NCBI RefSeq assembly: GCF_018474005.1
Contig: NZ_JAHCSH010000001.1
Coordinates: forward strand, 62,001 to 126,000
DNA: 64,000 nt
DNA from: Curvibacter sp. CHRR-16
Lineage (GTDB): Bacteria; Pseudomonadota; Gammaproteobacteria; Burkholderiales; Burkholderiaceae_C
Reading direction: 5' to 3'
Shown here: in pieces, positions 26,252 to 34,978 of the stretch
How positions within the stretch are numbered: the stretch's first letter is position 1
How the letters are laid out: every line of letters begins with the position of its first letter
The notes under the pieces: generated by a model
Told to the model about the DNA's origin: nothing
The model's input: the letters and a program-made list of their open reading frames with translations, nothing else
Databases searched by the model: none
Translations under genes and position numbers: made by a program

Positions 26252-27346
26252 ATGACTGAGCAAGAGGGCCACGCCATCGTGGAGCAGTTGCAGCGCTGGG
26301 GAGACGAGTTGGGATTTTCCCAAATCGGCGTGGCCGATGTCGATCTGTCCGATGCCGAGGCCGGTTTGCTCGATTGGCTGGACAAAGGTTTTCATGGCGA
26401 GATGGCCTATATGCAGTCGCACGGACTCAAGCGCGCCCGCCCGCAGGAGTTGGTGCCGGGCACTGTGCGCGTCATCACCGCCCGCATGGACTACTTGCCC
26501 CGCCACACCGCGGCCAACTGGCGCAGCCACGAATGGCAGCGCCTGCACACGGCCAGCGAGGCAGTGGTATCGGTGTACGCCCGGGGCCGCGACTACCACA
26601 AGGTGCTGCGCCAGCGCCTGCAGCAACTGGCCGAACGGCTGCAGCAGCAGGTGGGGCCGCTGGGGTTTCGTGTGTTCACCGATTCGGCCCCTGTCATGGA
26701 GGCCGAGCTGGCCCGGCGCAGTAGCCAAGGTTGGCGCGGCAAGCACACGCTGGTTCTGAACCGGCAGGCCGGTTCCTTGTTCTTTTTGGGCGAAATCTTC
26801 ATCGACATGGCCTTGCCACTGACCGCCCCAACCAGCAGCCAAGGCCATTGCGGCAGTTGCCAAGCCTGCATCGATGTGTGTCCCACGCAGGCCATCGTGG
26901 CGCCGCACGTGCTTGATGCGCGCCGCTGCATCAGTTACCTGACCATCGAGCATGCAGGGCCTATCGCTCCTGCATTGCGTCCGTTGCTGGGTAACCGCAT
27001 TTATGGCTGTGACGACTGCCAGTTGGCCTGTCCATGGAACAAATTTGCCACCACCAGCCGCCTGCCCGATTTTGATGCCCGCAATGGTTTGGAGGCCAGC
27101 AGCTTGGCGCAGCTCATGCGCTGGAGCGAGGCCGACTTCATGCAGCGGCTAGAGGGCAGCCCGATACGCCGCATAGGCTATGAGCGCTGGCAGCGCAACT
27201 TGGCCGTGGCTGCGGGTAACGCTTTGCGTGACAACGCTTTGTCAGCCTCTGTGCGTGCTGAGCTGTTACATAATTTGAATGCATGGTCTGTCACTGCCAG
27301 CACTTTGGTGCAAGAGCATGTGGACTGGGCTTTGCAAGCCTCTTGA
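26252..27346 (+). CDS. queG: Epoxyqueuosine reductase
   Basis: This 364-residue cobalamin-dependent iron-sulphur enzyme catalyses the last step of queuosine formation on tRNA. Two [4Fe-4S] motifs are visible: CGSCQACIDVCP and CDDCQLACPW, the second preceded by GNRIYG. The N-terminal part has LGFSQIGVADVDLS and the cobalamin-site segment around ARGRDYHKVLRQRL. The ATG at 26252 is preferred over a TTG 24 bp upstream. It is followed after 14 bp by an isochorismatase-like gene. Confidence 0.94.
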   Translation: MTEQEGHAIVEQLQRWGDELGFSQIGVADVDLSDAEAGLLDWLDKGFHGEMAYMQSHGLKRARPQELVPGTVRVITARMDYLPRHTAANWRSHEWQRLHTASEAVVSVYARGRDYHKVLRQRLQQLAERLQQQVGPLGFRVFTDSAPVMEAELARRSSQGWRGKHTLVLNRQAGSLFFLGEIFIDMALPLTAPTSSQGHCGSCQACIDVCPTQAIVAPHVLDARRCISYLTIEHAGPIAPALRPLLGNRIYGCDDCQLACPWNKFATTSRLPDFDARNGLEASSLAQLMRWSEADFMQRLEGSPIRRIGYERWQRNLAVAAGNALRDNALSASVRAELLHNLNAWSVTASTLVQEHVDWALQAS

Positions 27347-27360
27347 AACGGAGTGAGTGT

Positions 27361-28203
27361 ATGCACCCTTATCACCTGCTGGTGATTGATCCGCAAAACG
27401 ATTTCATGGACGTGGAGGGCGCCGCCTTGCCTGTGCCCGGTGCCAGTACCGACATGACCCGGTTGGCGCGTTGGTTGCTGGGCCATCTGGATGAGGTGTT
27501 GCACATCACCATTACCTTGGACTCCCACCCCAGCTTGGCCGTGGAGCGCACCAGTTTTTGGCAGCAAGCCGATGGCAGTGCGGTGCAACCGTTTACCGTC
27601 ATCAGCGCACAAGAGCTGGCCCAGGGGCGCTACCGGCCACGCCATGCGGACAAGCATCCCGGCCTCACCGCCGACGTGCTGCGTTACCTGCAAGCGCTGG
27701 AGGGCACCAGCCAGCGCCAACTGGTGGTGTGGCCCGTGCACTGTGTGCTGGGCACGTGGGGGCACAATATTTACCCTGCCTTGGCCGATGCCGTTGCCGC
27801 ATGGGAAGCCCACACGGGGCGTTTGAGCCGCAAAGTGCTCAAAGGCCAAAACCCGCTGACCGAGCAATACAGCGCCTTCAAGGCCGAAGTGCCACGGCAA
27901 GATGACCCTCGCACCCAGCTCAATCTGGATCTCATTCGTGCCATCGCCACGCCCGACACTACGCTGCTGGTAGCGGGGGAGGCCCTGAGCCATTGCGTGG
28001 CAGCCTCGGTGCAGGATTTGATGCTCAATATGCCCGGCGAGCATTTGCGCCAAACTGTCCTGCTCACCGACTGCATGAGCCCCGTTCCGGGGTTCGAAGC
28101 CATGGGCGAGGCGTTCTTGGATGGGGCCCGTGCTGCAGGCTTGGCCACCCAAACCCTGCGCGATTTGGGTTGGCGCGAAAGTGGGCTGCAACCCTTGCTT
28201 TAG
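27361..28203 (+). CDS. Isochorismatase-like cysteine hydrolase
   Basis: This 280-residue protein has the isochorismatase/nicotinamidase fold. The catalytic Asp is in LLVIDPQNDFMD, a Lys is in LSRKVLKGQNP, and the nucleophile Cys is in GEALSHCVAASVQDL. A metal-site-like WPVHCVLGTWGHN lies in the middle. It is longer than the usual 180-220 residues, with insertions around 95-125 and 165-195. The queG gene just upstream may be in the same transcript. Nicotinamidase is possible, but the substrate cannot be told. Confidence 0.78.
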   Translation: MHPYHLLVIDPQNDFMDVEGAALPVPGASTDMTRLARWLLGHLDEVLHITITLDSHPSLAVERTSFWQQADGSAVQPFTVISAQELAQGRYRPRHADKHPGLTADVLRYLQALEGTSQRQLVVWPVHCVLGTWGHNIYPALADAVAAWEAHTGRLSRKVLKGQNPLTEQYSAFKAEVPRQDDPRTQLNLDLIRAIATPDTTLLVAGEALSHCVAASVQDLMLNMPGEHLRQTVLLTDCMSPVPGFEAMGEAFLDGARAAGLATQTLRDLGWRESGLQPLL

Positions 28204-28300
28204 TGGTGGATATGCATCGGTTTGGTGTTTTTATTTGCGATATCTAACAAGTTAGCTATCACTCAATTTGAAACATGCTGTAAATTCGCTCCCACTTTTT

Positions 28301-28321
28301 CAAGGGTTTTCCCTTGTTTTT
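28301..28321 (+). promoter_or_regulatory. Small hairpin plus T-run before the chemoreceptor gene
   Basis: CAAGGG-TTTT-CCCTTG followed by five T lies 17 bp before the ATG. It looks like a short intrinsic terminator of the upstream transcript or a leader hairpin close to the ribosome-binding site. The stem is only 6 bp. Confidence 0.4.
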
Positions 28322-28338
28322 ATGGAAGGGAAGAGGGT

Positions 28339-29961
28339 ATGTTGCAAGTCACCACGTGGAATTTACGCAGCAAGCTAATCGGTGCGTTTGCACTGCTGAT
28401 TGCGATTTTGCTGGGATTGGGTGGGGCCAGTTTGTGGGCTATGAGAGTGTTGGACAGCAACACCGATGACATAGCGGGCAGCTCACTGCCCGCGGTGGAT
28501 GCAATCCAGGAAATGCGCTTTACCCTCAATCGCTTCAGGCGCTTGCAGTTCAACTACTGGATTGTGTATGAAAGCGACGAGAAAAAGCGGGAGTCAACTC
28601 GAAAGAACTTTGACAAGTGGGTGGGCATTTTTGATAAGCAAGTGAGCGAGTACGCCAGCCTGCTGCGAAGTCCGCAAGAGCGCGCACTGTACGAGGAGCT
28701 GAAATCCAAAGTGGCGCCTTTCTATGCCTCGCAAGCCAAAGTGATTGCCCTCATTGAGAAAGGCCCTGACGCACGCCAAGAGGCCTATACCTACACGTTT
28801 GGTGAGGCTGGTGACATGGCCACAGCGATTCAAAACACCATGGACGCTTTGCTCAAACTCAATAAGCAGATGGCGGCTGATTCGTATGAATCTTCCCAAG
28901 CTGTGTACAAGCGCGCTTGGATCACGGTGTTGCTCATCATTTTGGTGGGGGTGGCACTGGCTATGGCGTTGACTTGGCTTATTTTGCGCAGCGTGTTTGC
29001 CCAGCTTGGCGGCGAGCCAGCGGTGGCCACGCAAGAGGTGGCCTATGTAGCGCAAGGTCGTTTGGATCACCCAGTGGCTTTGCAAAGCCAAGAGCCCGAC
29101 AGCTTGTTGGCCCAGTTGGGCCACATGAAGCAGGAACTGACCCGCATCGTGCGCACAGTGCGCGTGGCCGGTGAAAGCGTGGCCTCGGCCAGCTCGGAAA
29201 TCGCCCAAGGCAACCAAGACCTCTCTAGCCGCACCGAGGCGCAAGCCAGTTCGCTGCAGCAAACGGCTTCCACCATGGAAGAGTTCAGCGCCAGTGTGCG
29301 CGAAAACGCCGAGCACGCCCGCCGTGCCAACCAGCTAGCCCAAGTGGCCAGTAGCGAGGTGGAACGCAGTGGTGAAACGGTGCAAGAAGTGGTGCAGACC
29401 ATGAGCGGAATCAGCGAAAGCTCGCGCCGCATTGCCGACATCATCAGCGTCATCGACGGCATTGCGTTCCAAACCAATATCTTGGCTTTGAATGCGGCCG
29501 TGGAAGCCGCCCGTGCCGGTGAACAAGGGCGCGGTTTTGCCGTGGTGGCCACTGAGGTGCGCTCATTGGCTGGCCGCAGCGCAGAGGCGGCCAAAGAAAT
29601 CCGAGGACTGATCTCTGCCAGCGTGGAGCGGGTGGACAAAGGCGTGGATTTGGTCAACAAAGCGGGTCAATCCATGCAAGGCGTGGTGCGCAGCATCCGC
29701 GAGGTGACGGACATCATCCGCCACATCACCCATGCCACCGACGAGCAAAGCACGGGCGTTGTGGCCATTAGCGAGGCAGTGGCGCAAATTGACCGCTCCA
29801 CCCAAGCCAATGCGGCTTTGGTGGAGGAAATGTCTGCCGCAGCCCAGAGCCTGAGCAAGCAGGCCGAGCAGATGGTGCATGCGATGGACTTCTTCAAGCT
29901 GGGTCACGGGGGCGCTGACTATGCCAGTCCCCATCCTGCTACACCGCTGTTGCTGGCCTAA
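28339..29961 (+). CDS. Methyl-accepting chemotaxis protein
   Basis: This 540-residue inner-membrane receptor has TM1 at about 10-32 (LIGAFALLIAILLGLGGASLW) and a four-helix-bundle ligand domain to about 190, of the 4HB_MCP type and rich in charged helices. TM2 lies near 195-215 and HAMP near 216-265. The long signalling coiled coil has the hairpin tip IISVIDGIAFQTNILALNAA. Glu-rich methylation helices flank the tip. There is no C-terminal pentapeptide for CheR binding. The ATG at 28339 follows AAGAGG. The ligand is unknown; cheW is at 14.5 kb. Confidence 0.93.
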   Translation: MLQVTTWNLRSKLIGAFALLIAILLGLGGASLWAMRVLDSNTDDIAGSSLPAVDAIQEMRFTLNRFRRLQFNYWIVYESDEKKRESTRKNFDKWVGIFDKQVSEYASLLRSPQERALYEELKSKVAPFYASQAKVIALIEKGPDARQEAYTYTFGEAGDMATAIQNTMDALLKLNKQMAADSYESSQAVYKRAWITVLLIILVGVALAMALTWLILRSVFAQLGGEPAVATQEVAYVAQGRLDHPVALQSQEPDSLLAQLGHMKQELTRIVRTVRVAGESVASASSEIAQGNQDLSSRTEAQASSLQQTASTMEEFSASVRENAEHARRANQLAQVASSEVERSGETVQEVVQTMSGISESSRRIADIISVIDGIAFQTNILALNAAVEAARAGEQGRGFAVVATEVRSLAGRSAEAAKEIRGLISASVERVDKGVDLVNKAGQSMQGVVRSIREVTDIIRHITHATDEQSTGVVAISEAVAQIDRSTQANAALVEEMSAAAQSLSKQAEQMVHAMDFFKLGHGGADYASPHPATPLLLA

Positions 29962-29967
29962 GGCTAG

Positions 29968-30894
29968 TCAGCTCAGCAAGGCCAAGCCAAACGGCAGGCT
30001 GGCCATGCCCAGCAACACCGAGAGCGTGACCAGCGCCCCCACAAAGCCACCGTCATAGCCCATGCGGGCTGCCAGCGCGTAGCAGCTCGATGCGGTGGGC
30101 AGGCTGGCAAATATCAGCACCACTTGGCTGGCAGTGGGAGGCAAATGCAAGAGCACGCACAGCCCCCACGCCACCAGTGGCAGTGCCAAGTGGCGAATGC
30201 CCAGCACCCCTGCTGACAGCACCTTGGCCTGTGCCAAAGCGCTCAACTGCATGCCTGCGCCTGCGGCCAGCAGCCCCAACGCCAAGGTGGCCGCGCCCAT
30301 GCGCGACATGGGTGTTTGCACCCAAGCGGGCAGGTGGATACCCAGCACCGCCACCAGCAAGCCTGACACGGTGCCGATGATGAGCGGGTTGCGTGCCAAC
30401 TCGCGCAGCACCCCAGTTTGCGCATGCTTGGCCATGGGCCACACAGCGCCCACATTGGCAATGGGCACGCCCACGCCGATGATGAGCGCCATGAGCTGCA
30501 GCCCCTCTGCACCAGCCACCCGTTCGATGATGGCCAAGCCCAAGATGGAGTGAAAGCGAAACGCCACCTGCGCCACGCCAGCGTGGTCGCGGTGGCTGAA
30601 AAACCGTGCGGCACCGGGCCAGTAGGGCAGGCTGTAGGACAGCGCAATACCCGACAACAACACCCCCACAGCCGCCAATAAACCGGTGGAGGCATGCGCC
30701 CAGTCGAGGGGGCTTTTCACGATGGAGTGAAACAGCAGCAGCGGAAACAGCAGGTAGTACACCAGCTTGTCCACCTGGTCCCACACAGTGCGGTTGAGGG
30801 CGGTGTAGCGGCAGATCAGGTAGCCACACACGATGAGCGAAAAATCGGGGAGAAGCAGTTGCGCGTAGTTCACGTTGGAAGCATAGCAGTCCAT
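29968..30894 (-). CDS. AEC-family (auxin efflux carrier-like) permease
   Basis: This 308-residue membrane protein has about ten hydrophobic helices. The N-terminal segment LLLPDFSLIVCGYLICRY and the central GVGVPIANVGAVWPMAK, with small residues between helices, fit the AEC/PIN-like transporter family, which includes malonate and malate carriers. The ATG at 30892-30894 is chosen over a GTG 12 bp upstream. It is divergent from xerD. The substrate is unknown and no metabolic neighbour suggests one. Confidence 0.82.
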   Translation of the reverse strand: MDCYASNVNYAQLLLPDFSLIVCGYLICRYTALNRTVWDQVDKLVYYLLFPLLLFHSIVKSPLDWAHASTGLLAAVGVLLSGIALSYSLPYWPGAARFFSHRDHAGVAQVAFRFHSILGLAIIERVAGAEGLQLMALIIGVGVPIANVGAVWPMAKHAQTGVLRELARNPLIIGTVSGLLVAVLGIHLPAWVQTPMSRMGAATLALGLLAAGAGMQLSALAQAKVLSAGVLGIRHLALPLVAWGLCVLLHLPPTASQVVLIFASLPTASSCYALAARMGYDGGFVGALVTLSVLLGMASLPFGLALLS

Positions 30895-30943
30895 AGAGCG
30901 TGCCACTTTGGCATAGCATGCATGTCTCTATACGTTTGCACCT

Positions 30944-31909
30944 ATGCCCGCCCGTCCGATTCCCACTGCGTCCCCTCTTTCCTCCACGCCAGATACTCAG
31001 ACACCCGCTGCGCTGGGGCTGGCATGGCAAGACATTGATCGCTTCATCGACGCTCTGTGGCTCGAAGAGGGCCTGTCCAACAACACCTTGGCGGCGTATC
31101 GGCGTGATTTGCAGCAACTTGCCAAAGGCTGTGCGGGCCGCAAGCTGCTCGATTTGGGCGAGGCAGATTTGCGCCAATTCATCAGCGCCCAGCACGCCAG
31201 CACCAAGGCCACCACGGCCAACCGCCGCCTGACGGTGTTTCGCCGTTTTTACCGCTGGGCCCTGCGCGAACGCTTGCTGCAAGTCGATCCCACGCTGCGG
31301 CTAGAGCCCGCCAAAATGGCCGTGCGCTTGCCCAAAACGCTGACCGAAGCGCAGGTGGAGTCCTTGCTGGCTGCACCCGATACCGACACCCTGTTGGGTC
31401 TGCGCGATCGCACCATGCTGGAGGTGCTGTACGCATCGGGTCTGCGCGTGAGTGAACTGGTGGGCTTGCAGGTGTTCCAACTGAGCCTGAACGAGGGTTT
31501 GGTACGCGTCACGGGCAAAGGGCAAAAAGAGCGCCTCGTGCCGCTGGGCGAAGTGGCTTTGCTGTGGCTGCAGCGCTATTTGACCGAGGGGCGTCCCAGT
31601 TTGCTGGCGGGGCACGCCTCGCAAGATGTGTTTGTCAGCAGCCGGGGCGCGCAGGCTGGGCAAGCCATGTCGCGCGTTATGTTTTGGGGCATTGTGCGCA
31701 AGTACGCCTTACTGGCGGGCATTCGCGTGCAGCTCTCGCCGCACACCCTGCGCCACGCCTTTGCCACCCATTTGCTCAACCACGGGGCAGACTTGCGGGC
31801 CGTGCAAATGCTGCTGGGCCACGCTGACATTTCCACCACCACCATTTACACCCATGTGGCGCGTGAGCGCTTGGCGGCGCTGCATGCGCAGCACCACCCC
31901 CGGGGCTAG
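30944..31909 (+). CDS. xerD: Tyrosine recombinase XerD
   Basis: This 321-residue enzyme resolves chromosome dimers at dif with XerC. The N-terminal SAM-like domain is at about 25-110. The catalytic set is present: Arg in YASGLRVSEL, Lys in TGKGQKERLVPLG, HTLRHAFATH, the second His in GHADISTTTIYTH, and Tyr in TIYTH. The N-terminus has about 20 extra residues rich in Pro, Ser and Thr. XerD is favoured over XerC by overall resemblance only. It is a single chromosomal gene without att-like repeats, so it is not a phage integrase. Its end overlaps the convergent OsmC-YcaO gene by 4 bp. Confidence 0.88.
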   Translation: MPARPIPTASPLSSTPDTQTPAALGLAWQDIDRFIDALWLEEGLSNNTLAAYRRDLQQLAKGCAGRKLLDLGEADLRQFISAQHASTKATTANRRLTVFRRFYRWALRERLLQVDPTLRLEPAKMAVRLPKTLTEAQVESLLAAPDTDTLLGLRDRTMLEVLYASGLRVSELVGLQVFQLSLNEGLVRVTGKGQKERLVPLGEVALLWLQRYLTEGRPSLLAGHASQDVFVSSRGAQAGQAMSRVMFWGIVRKYALLAGIRVQLSPHTLRHAFATHLLNHGADLRAVQMLLGHADISTTTIYTHVARERLAALHAQHHPRG

Positions 31910-34152
31910 TTTTTGGTGCTGGTGGATGCATGGGCTCGCGCCCGTGCGGCGTGCAGCTTGCGGTAGCTGTCCATCAGGCGCTGGTGCCTGTCGAGCCCCT
32001 CTAGCTGCAAGCTGGTGGGCGTGAGCCCGTAAAAGCGCACGCTGCCATCGACCGAGCCCAGCACCGCGTCCATGCGCGGGTTGCCAAACATGCGGCGGAA
32101 ATTGGCCACGTAGTCGTCCAGCGCCAGTTCATCGTCCAGCACTACTTCCAGCACCGCCCCCAGTGCTTGGTAGAACAAGCGCCGCTCGACCGTGTTGTCG
32201 TTGTACTGCAGGAAAGCGCCTACCAACTCCAGCGTCTCTTCAAACTGTTGTAGCGCCAAGCGGATCAGCAGCTTGAGCTCCAGCACCGTCAGTTGGCCCC
32301 ACACGGTGTTTTCGTCAAATTCAATGCCAATGAGCGTGGCCACGTCGCCGTAGTCGTCTAGCTCGTTGCTCTCTAGGCGCTCCAGCAGTGCCTCCAGCGC
32401 GGCATCGTCTAGCTGGTGCAGGTTCAGGATGTCGGCGCGGAATAGCAAAGCCTTGTTGGTGTTGTCCCATACCAAATCTTCCACCGGGTACACCTCCGAA
32501 TAGCCCGGCACCACGATGCGGCAAGCCGTGGCCCCTAGCTGGTCGTACACCGCCATGTAGGACTCCTTGCCCATGGACTGCAGGATGCCAAACAAGGTTG
32601 CCGCTTCTTTCTCGTTGGCACTTTCGCCTGTGCTGTCACTTGCGTTGTCGTCTTTGGCAGTGAAATCCCAGTCCACAAAAACGTAGTCTGACCGGGCGCT
32701 GAAAAAGCGCCACGACACGATGCCGCTGGAGTCGATGAAGTGCTCGACAAAGTTGTACGGTTCGGTCACCGCGCCGCTGTTGAAGGTGGGGCGGGGCAGG
32801 TCGTTGAGGCCTTCAAAGCTGCGGCCTTGCAGCAGCTCGGTCAGGCTGCGCTCCAGCGCCACTTGCATGCTGGGGTGTGCGCCAAAAGAGGCGAACACGC
32901 CGCCGGTGCGCGGGTTCATCAGGGTTACGCACATCACCGGATACTGGCCGCCCAGCGAGGCGTCTTTGACCAGCACCGGAAAGCCCTGCTCCTCCAGCCC
33001 TTGGATACCGGCCACGATGCTGGGGTAGCGTGCCAGCACTTCGGCGGGCACATCGGGCAGGGCTATTTCCTGCTCCAATATTTCGCGCTTGACGGCGCGC
33101 TCAAATATCTCAGACAGGCACTGCACCTGCGCTTCGGCCAGCGTGTTGCCCGCGCTCATGCCGTTGCTGGCGTACAGGTTTTCTACCAAGCTGGAGGGGA
33201 AGTACACCACCTGCCCATCGGACTGGCGCACAAAGGGCAGGGCGCAGATGCCACGCTGCACGTTGCCCGAGTTGGTATCGATCAGGTGCGAGGCACGCAG
33301 CTCGCCGTCGGGGTTGTAGATGGGCAGGCAATACGCGTCCAGCAGGTCTTTGGGCAGCGCGTCTTTGCGGCCGGGTTGGAACCAGCGCTCGTTGGGGTAG
33401 TGCACAAAGTCGGCCTTGGCCAACTCCGGCCCCCAGTACTGCCCGGCGTAGAAGTGGTTGCAGCTCAGCCGCTCGATGTACTCGCCCAAGGCCGAGGCCA
33501 AGGCGCTTTCCTTGGTAGAGCCCTTGCCGTTGGTAAAGCACATGGGCGAATGCGCGTCGCGGATGTGCAGCGACCACACGTTGGGAATGATGTTGCGCCA
33601 CGAGGCAATCTCGATCTTGATACCCAGGTTCGCCAGCAAGCCCGTCATGTTGGCGATGCTTTGCTCCAGCGGCAGGTCTTTGCCGGGGATGTAGGTGGCC
33701 GCGCCATCCGCAAGCGTTGTCGGGTTGATGGTCAGCAGCGATTGCGCGTCGGCATCGAGGTTGTGCACCTCTTCGATGACGAACTCTGGCCCCTGCTGCA
33801 CTACCTTTTTGACCGTGCAGCGCTCGATGGAGCGCAAGATGCCTTGGCGATCCGCCGTCGAAATATCGGCGGGCAGCTCGACCTGAATTTTGAAAGTCTG
33901 CTGGTAGCGGTTTTCCGGGTCGACGATGTTGTTCTGCGACAGGCGGATGTTGTCCGTGGGGATGTTGCGCGTGTCGCAATACAGCTTGACGAAATAGGCC
34001 GCGCACAAGGCCGACGAGGCCAAGAAGTAATCGAATGGCCCGGGTGCCGAGCCATCGCCCTTGTAGCGAATGGGCTGGTCTGCCACCACCGTGAAGTCGT
34101 CAAACTGGGCTTGCAGCCGCAGCTTGTCGAGAAAGTTGACCTTGATTTCCAT
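31906..34152 (-). CDS. ycaO: OsmC-YcaO fusion protein
   Basis: This 748-residue protein joins an N-terminal OsmC-like domain (about 1-150, with DYFLASSALCAAYFVKLYC holding the peroxidatic-type Cys) to a complete YcaO domain from about 165. ATP-site motifs of YcaO are visible: KESALASALGEYIERLS and QCLSEIFERAVKRE. E. coli YcaO, which lacks the OsmC part, aids RimO-dependent methylthiolation of ribosomal protein S12 Asp88; the role here may be the same. The C-terminal part is helical and TPR-like. It starts at the ATG at 34152 opposite a lipocalin gene, with a large inverted repeat between them. Confidence 0.88.
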   Translation of the reverse strand: MEIKVNFLDKLRLQAQFDDFTVVADQPIRYKGDGSAPGPFDYFLASSALCAAYFVKLYCDTRNIPTDNIRLSQNNIVDPENRYQQTFKIQVELPADISTADRQGILRSIERCTVKKVVQQGPEFVIEEVHNLDADAQSLLTINPTTLADGAATYIPGKDLPLEQSIANMTGLLANLGIKIEIASWRNIIPNVWSLHIRDAHSPMCFTNGKGSTKESALASALGEYIERLSCNHFYAGQYWGPELAKADFVHYPNERWFQPGRKDALPKDLLDAYCLPIYNPDGELRASHLIDTNSGNVQRGICALPFVRQSDGQVVYFPSSLVENLYASNGMSAGNTLAEAQVQCLSEIFERAVKREILEQEIALPDVPAEVLARYPSIVAGIQGLEEQGFPVLVKDASLGGQYPVMCVTLMNPRTGGVFASFGAHPSMQVALERSLTELLQGRSFEGLNDLPRPTFNSGAVTEPYNFVEHFIDSSGIVSWRFFSARSDYVFVDWDFTAKDDNASDSTGESANEKEAATLFGILQSMGKESYMAVYDQLGATACRIVVPGYSEVYPVEDLVWDNTNKALLFRADILNLHQLDDAALEALLERLESNELDDYGDVATLIGIEFDENTVWGQLTVLELKLLIRLALQQFEETLELVGAFLQYNDNTVERRLFYQALGAVLEVVLDDELALDDYVANFRRMFGNPRMDAVLGSVDGSVRFYGLTPTSLQLEGLDRHQRLMDSYRKLHAARARAHASTSTKN

Positions 34153-34236
34153 GAAAACAATCCTGAATCGCCTCGCGCAACGAGGAGGCTACTGGGTTGG
34201 GGGTGTTGCCCCGTGGGTCGCTGAATGTATCCGATA

Positions 34237-34269
34237 GGCCAGTGACCTGTCTTTTACTGGTCACTGGCC
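34237..34269. promoter_or_regulatory. Perfect 11-bp inverted repeat between ycaO and the lipocalin gene
   Basis: The arms GGCCAGTGACC (34237-34247) and GGTCACTGGCC (34259-34269) are perfect complements around an 11-base spacer. There is no T-run on either strand, so it is not an ordinary terminator. It may be an operator in this divergent promoter region. Confidence 0.5.
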
Positions 34270-34285
34270 AGTTTGGGGTATTGTG

Positions 34286-34321
34286 TATACCATTGAGTTT
34301 ATTTTGCGACTGATTGGTATA
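34286..34321. promoter_or_regulatory. Second inverted repeat at the lipocalin start
   Basis: TATACCA (34286-34292) and TGGTATA (34315-34321) are complementary across 22 bases, and the right arm touches the ATG. No good Shine-Dalgarno is seen here, so the repeat could affect transcription or translation of the lipocalin. Confidence 0.3.
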
Positions 34322-34878
34322 TGTCTCCATATTTCCCCTTGCTTCGCCGCGCCATGGCTTTGTGTGCACTGCTGGTGGTGACGGCTTGTACCTCTACACG
34401 TCCACCTGAGGGCATTACGCCCGTGTCTCCGTTCGATGTGCAGCGCTACGCTGGGCGTTGGTACGAAGTGGCGCGGCTAGACCATTCGTTTGAACGCGGC
34501 ATGAGCGATGTGACCGCCACCTACCAGCTGCAGAGTGATGGCAGTGTGCGGGTGCTCAACCGCGGCTTTGACAGTGCCAAAAACGACTGGCGCCAAGCCG
34601 TGGGCAAGGCGCTGTTCACGGGCGATGCGAGCACCGCTTCGCTCAAGGTGTCGTTCTTTGGGCCGTTTTACGGCGGTTACCACGTGGCCGCGCTCGATGC
34701 CGATTACCAGTGGGCGCTGGTGGTGGGGCCAGACCGCGGCTATTGCTGGATTTTGTCGCGCAGCAAGCAACTCACGCCTGCTGTGCGCGAGCAACTGGCC
34801 GCACGTGCGCAAGCGCTGGGCATTGATGCGCAGTCCCTCATTTGGGTGACGCACGACCGCACGGACCCGCAACCCTAA
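34321..34878 (+). CDS. blc: Outer-membrane lipocalin lipoprotein
   Basis: This 185-residue lipoprotein has signal residues 1-21 and a lipobox LVVTAC with the lipidated Cys at about 22. The lipocalin motif GRWYEVARLDHSFERG follows, then YQLQSDGSVRVLNRGFD and DYQWALVVGPDRGYCWILSR. It matches bacterial Blc, which binds fatty acids or lysophospholipids. The ATG at 34321 has a weak ribosome-binding site; a Met 11 codons later would still give a signal peptide. It is alone on its strand. Confidence 0.9.
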   Translation: MSPYFPLLRRAMALCALLVVTACTSTRPPEGITPVSPFDVQRYAGRWYEVARLDHSFERGMSDVTATYQLQSDGSVRVLNRGFDSAKNDWRQAVGKALFTGDASTASLKVSFFGPFYGGYHVAALDADYQWALVVGPDRGYCWILSRSKQLTPAVREQLAARAQALGIDAQSLIWVTHDRTDPQP

Positions 34879-34978
34879 GCAAGCAGCAGCCCTCTTGCAC
34901 AGGGCGGCCATGTGGTGCATGTGTTCGACAAAAGCCGTGGCCCTGCCGTGGGGGCACTGCGGCGGGCTTTGTAAACCT

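Noticed and set aside
30944..31909. Tyrosine recombinase as sign of an integrated element
   Set aside because: The protein resembles housekeeping XerD, and no att-like repeats, tRNA gene or phage genes are near.
32740..34224. A 494-codon open frame on the plus strand opposite the OsmC-YcaO gene
   Set aside because: It is a shadow frame; the opposite strand encodes a recognisable two-domain protein.
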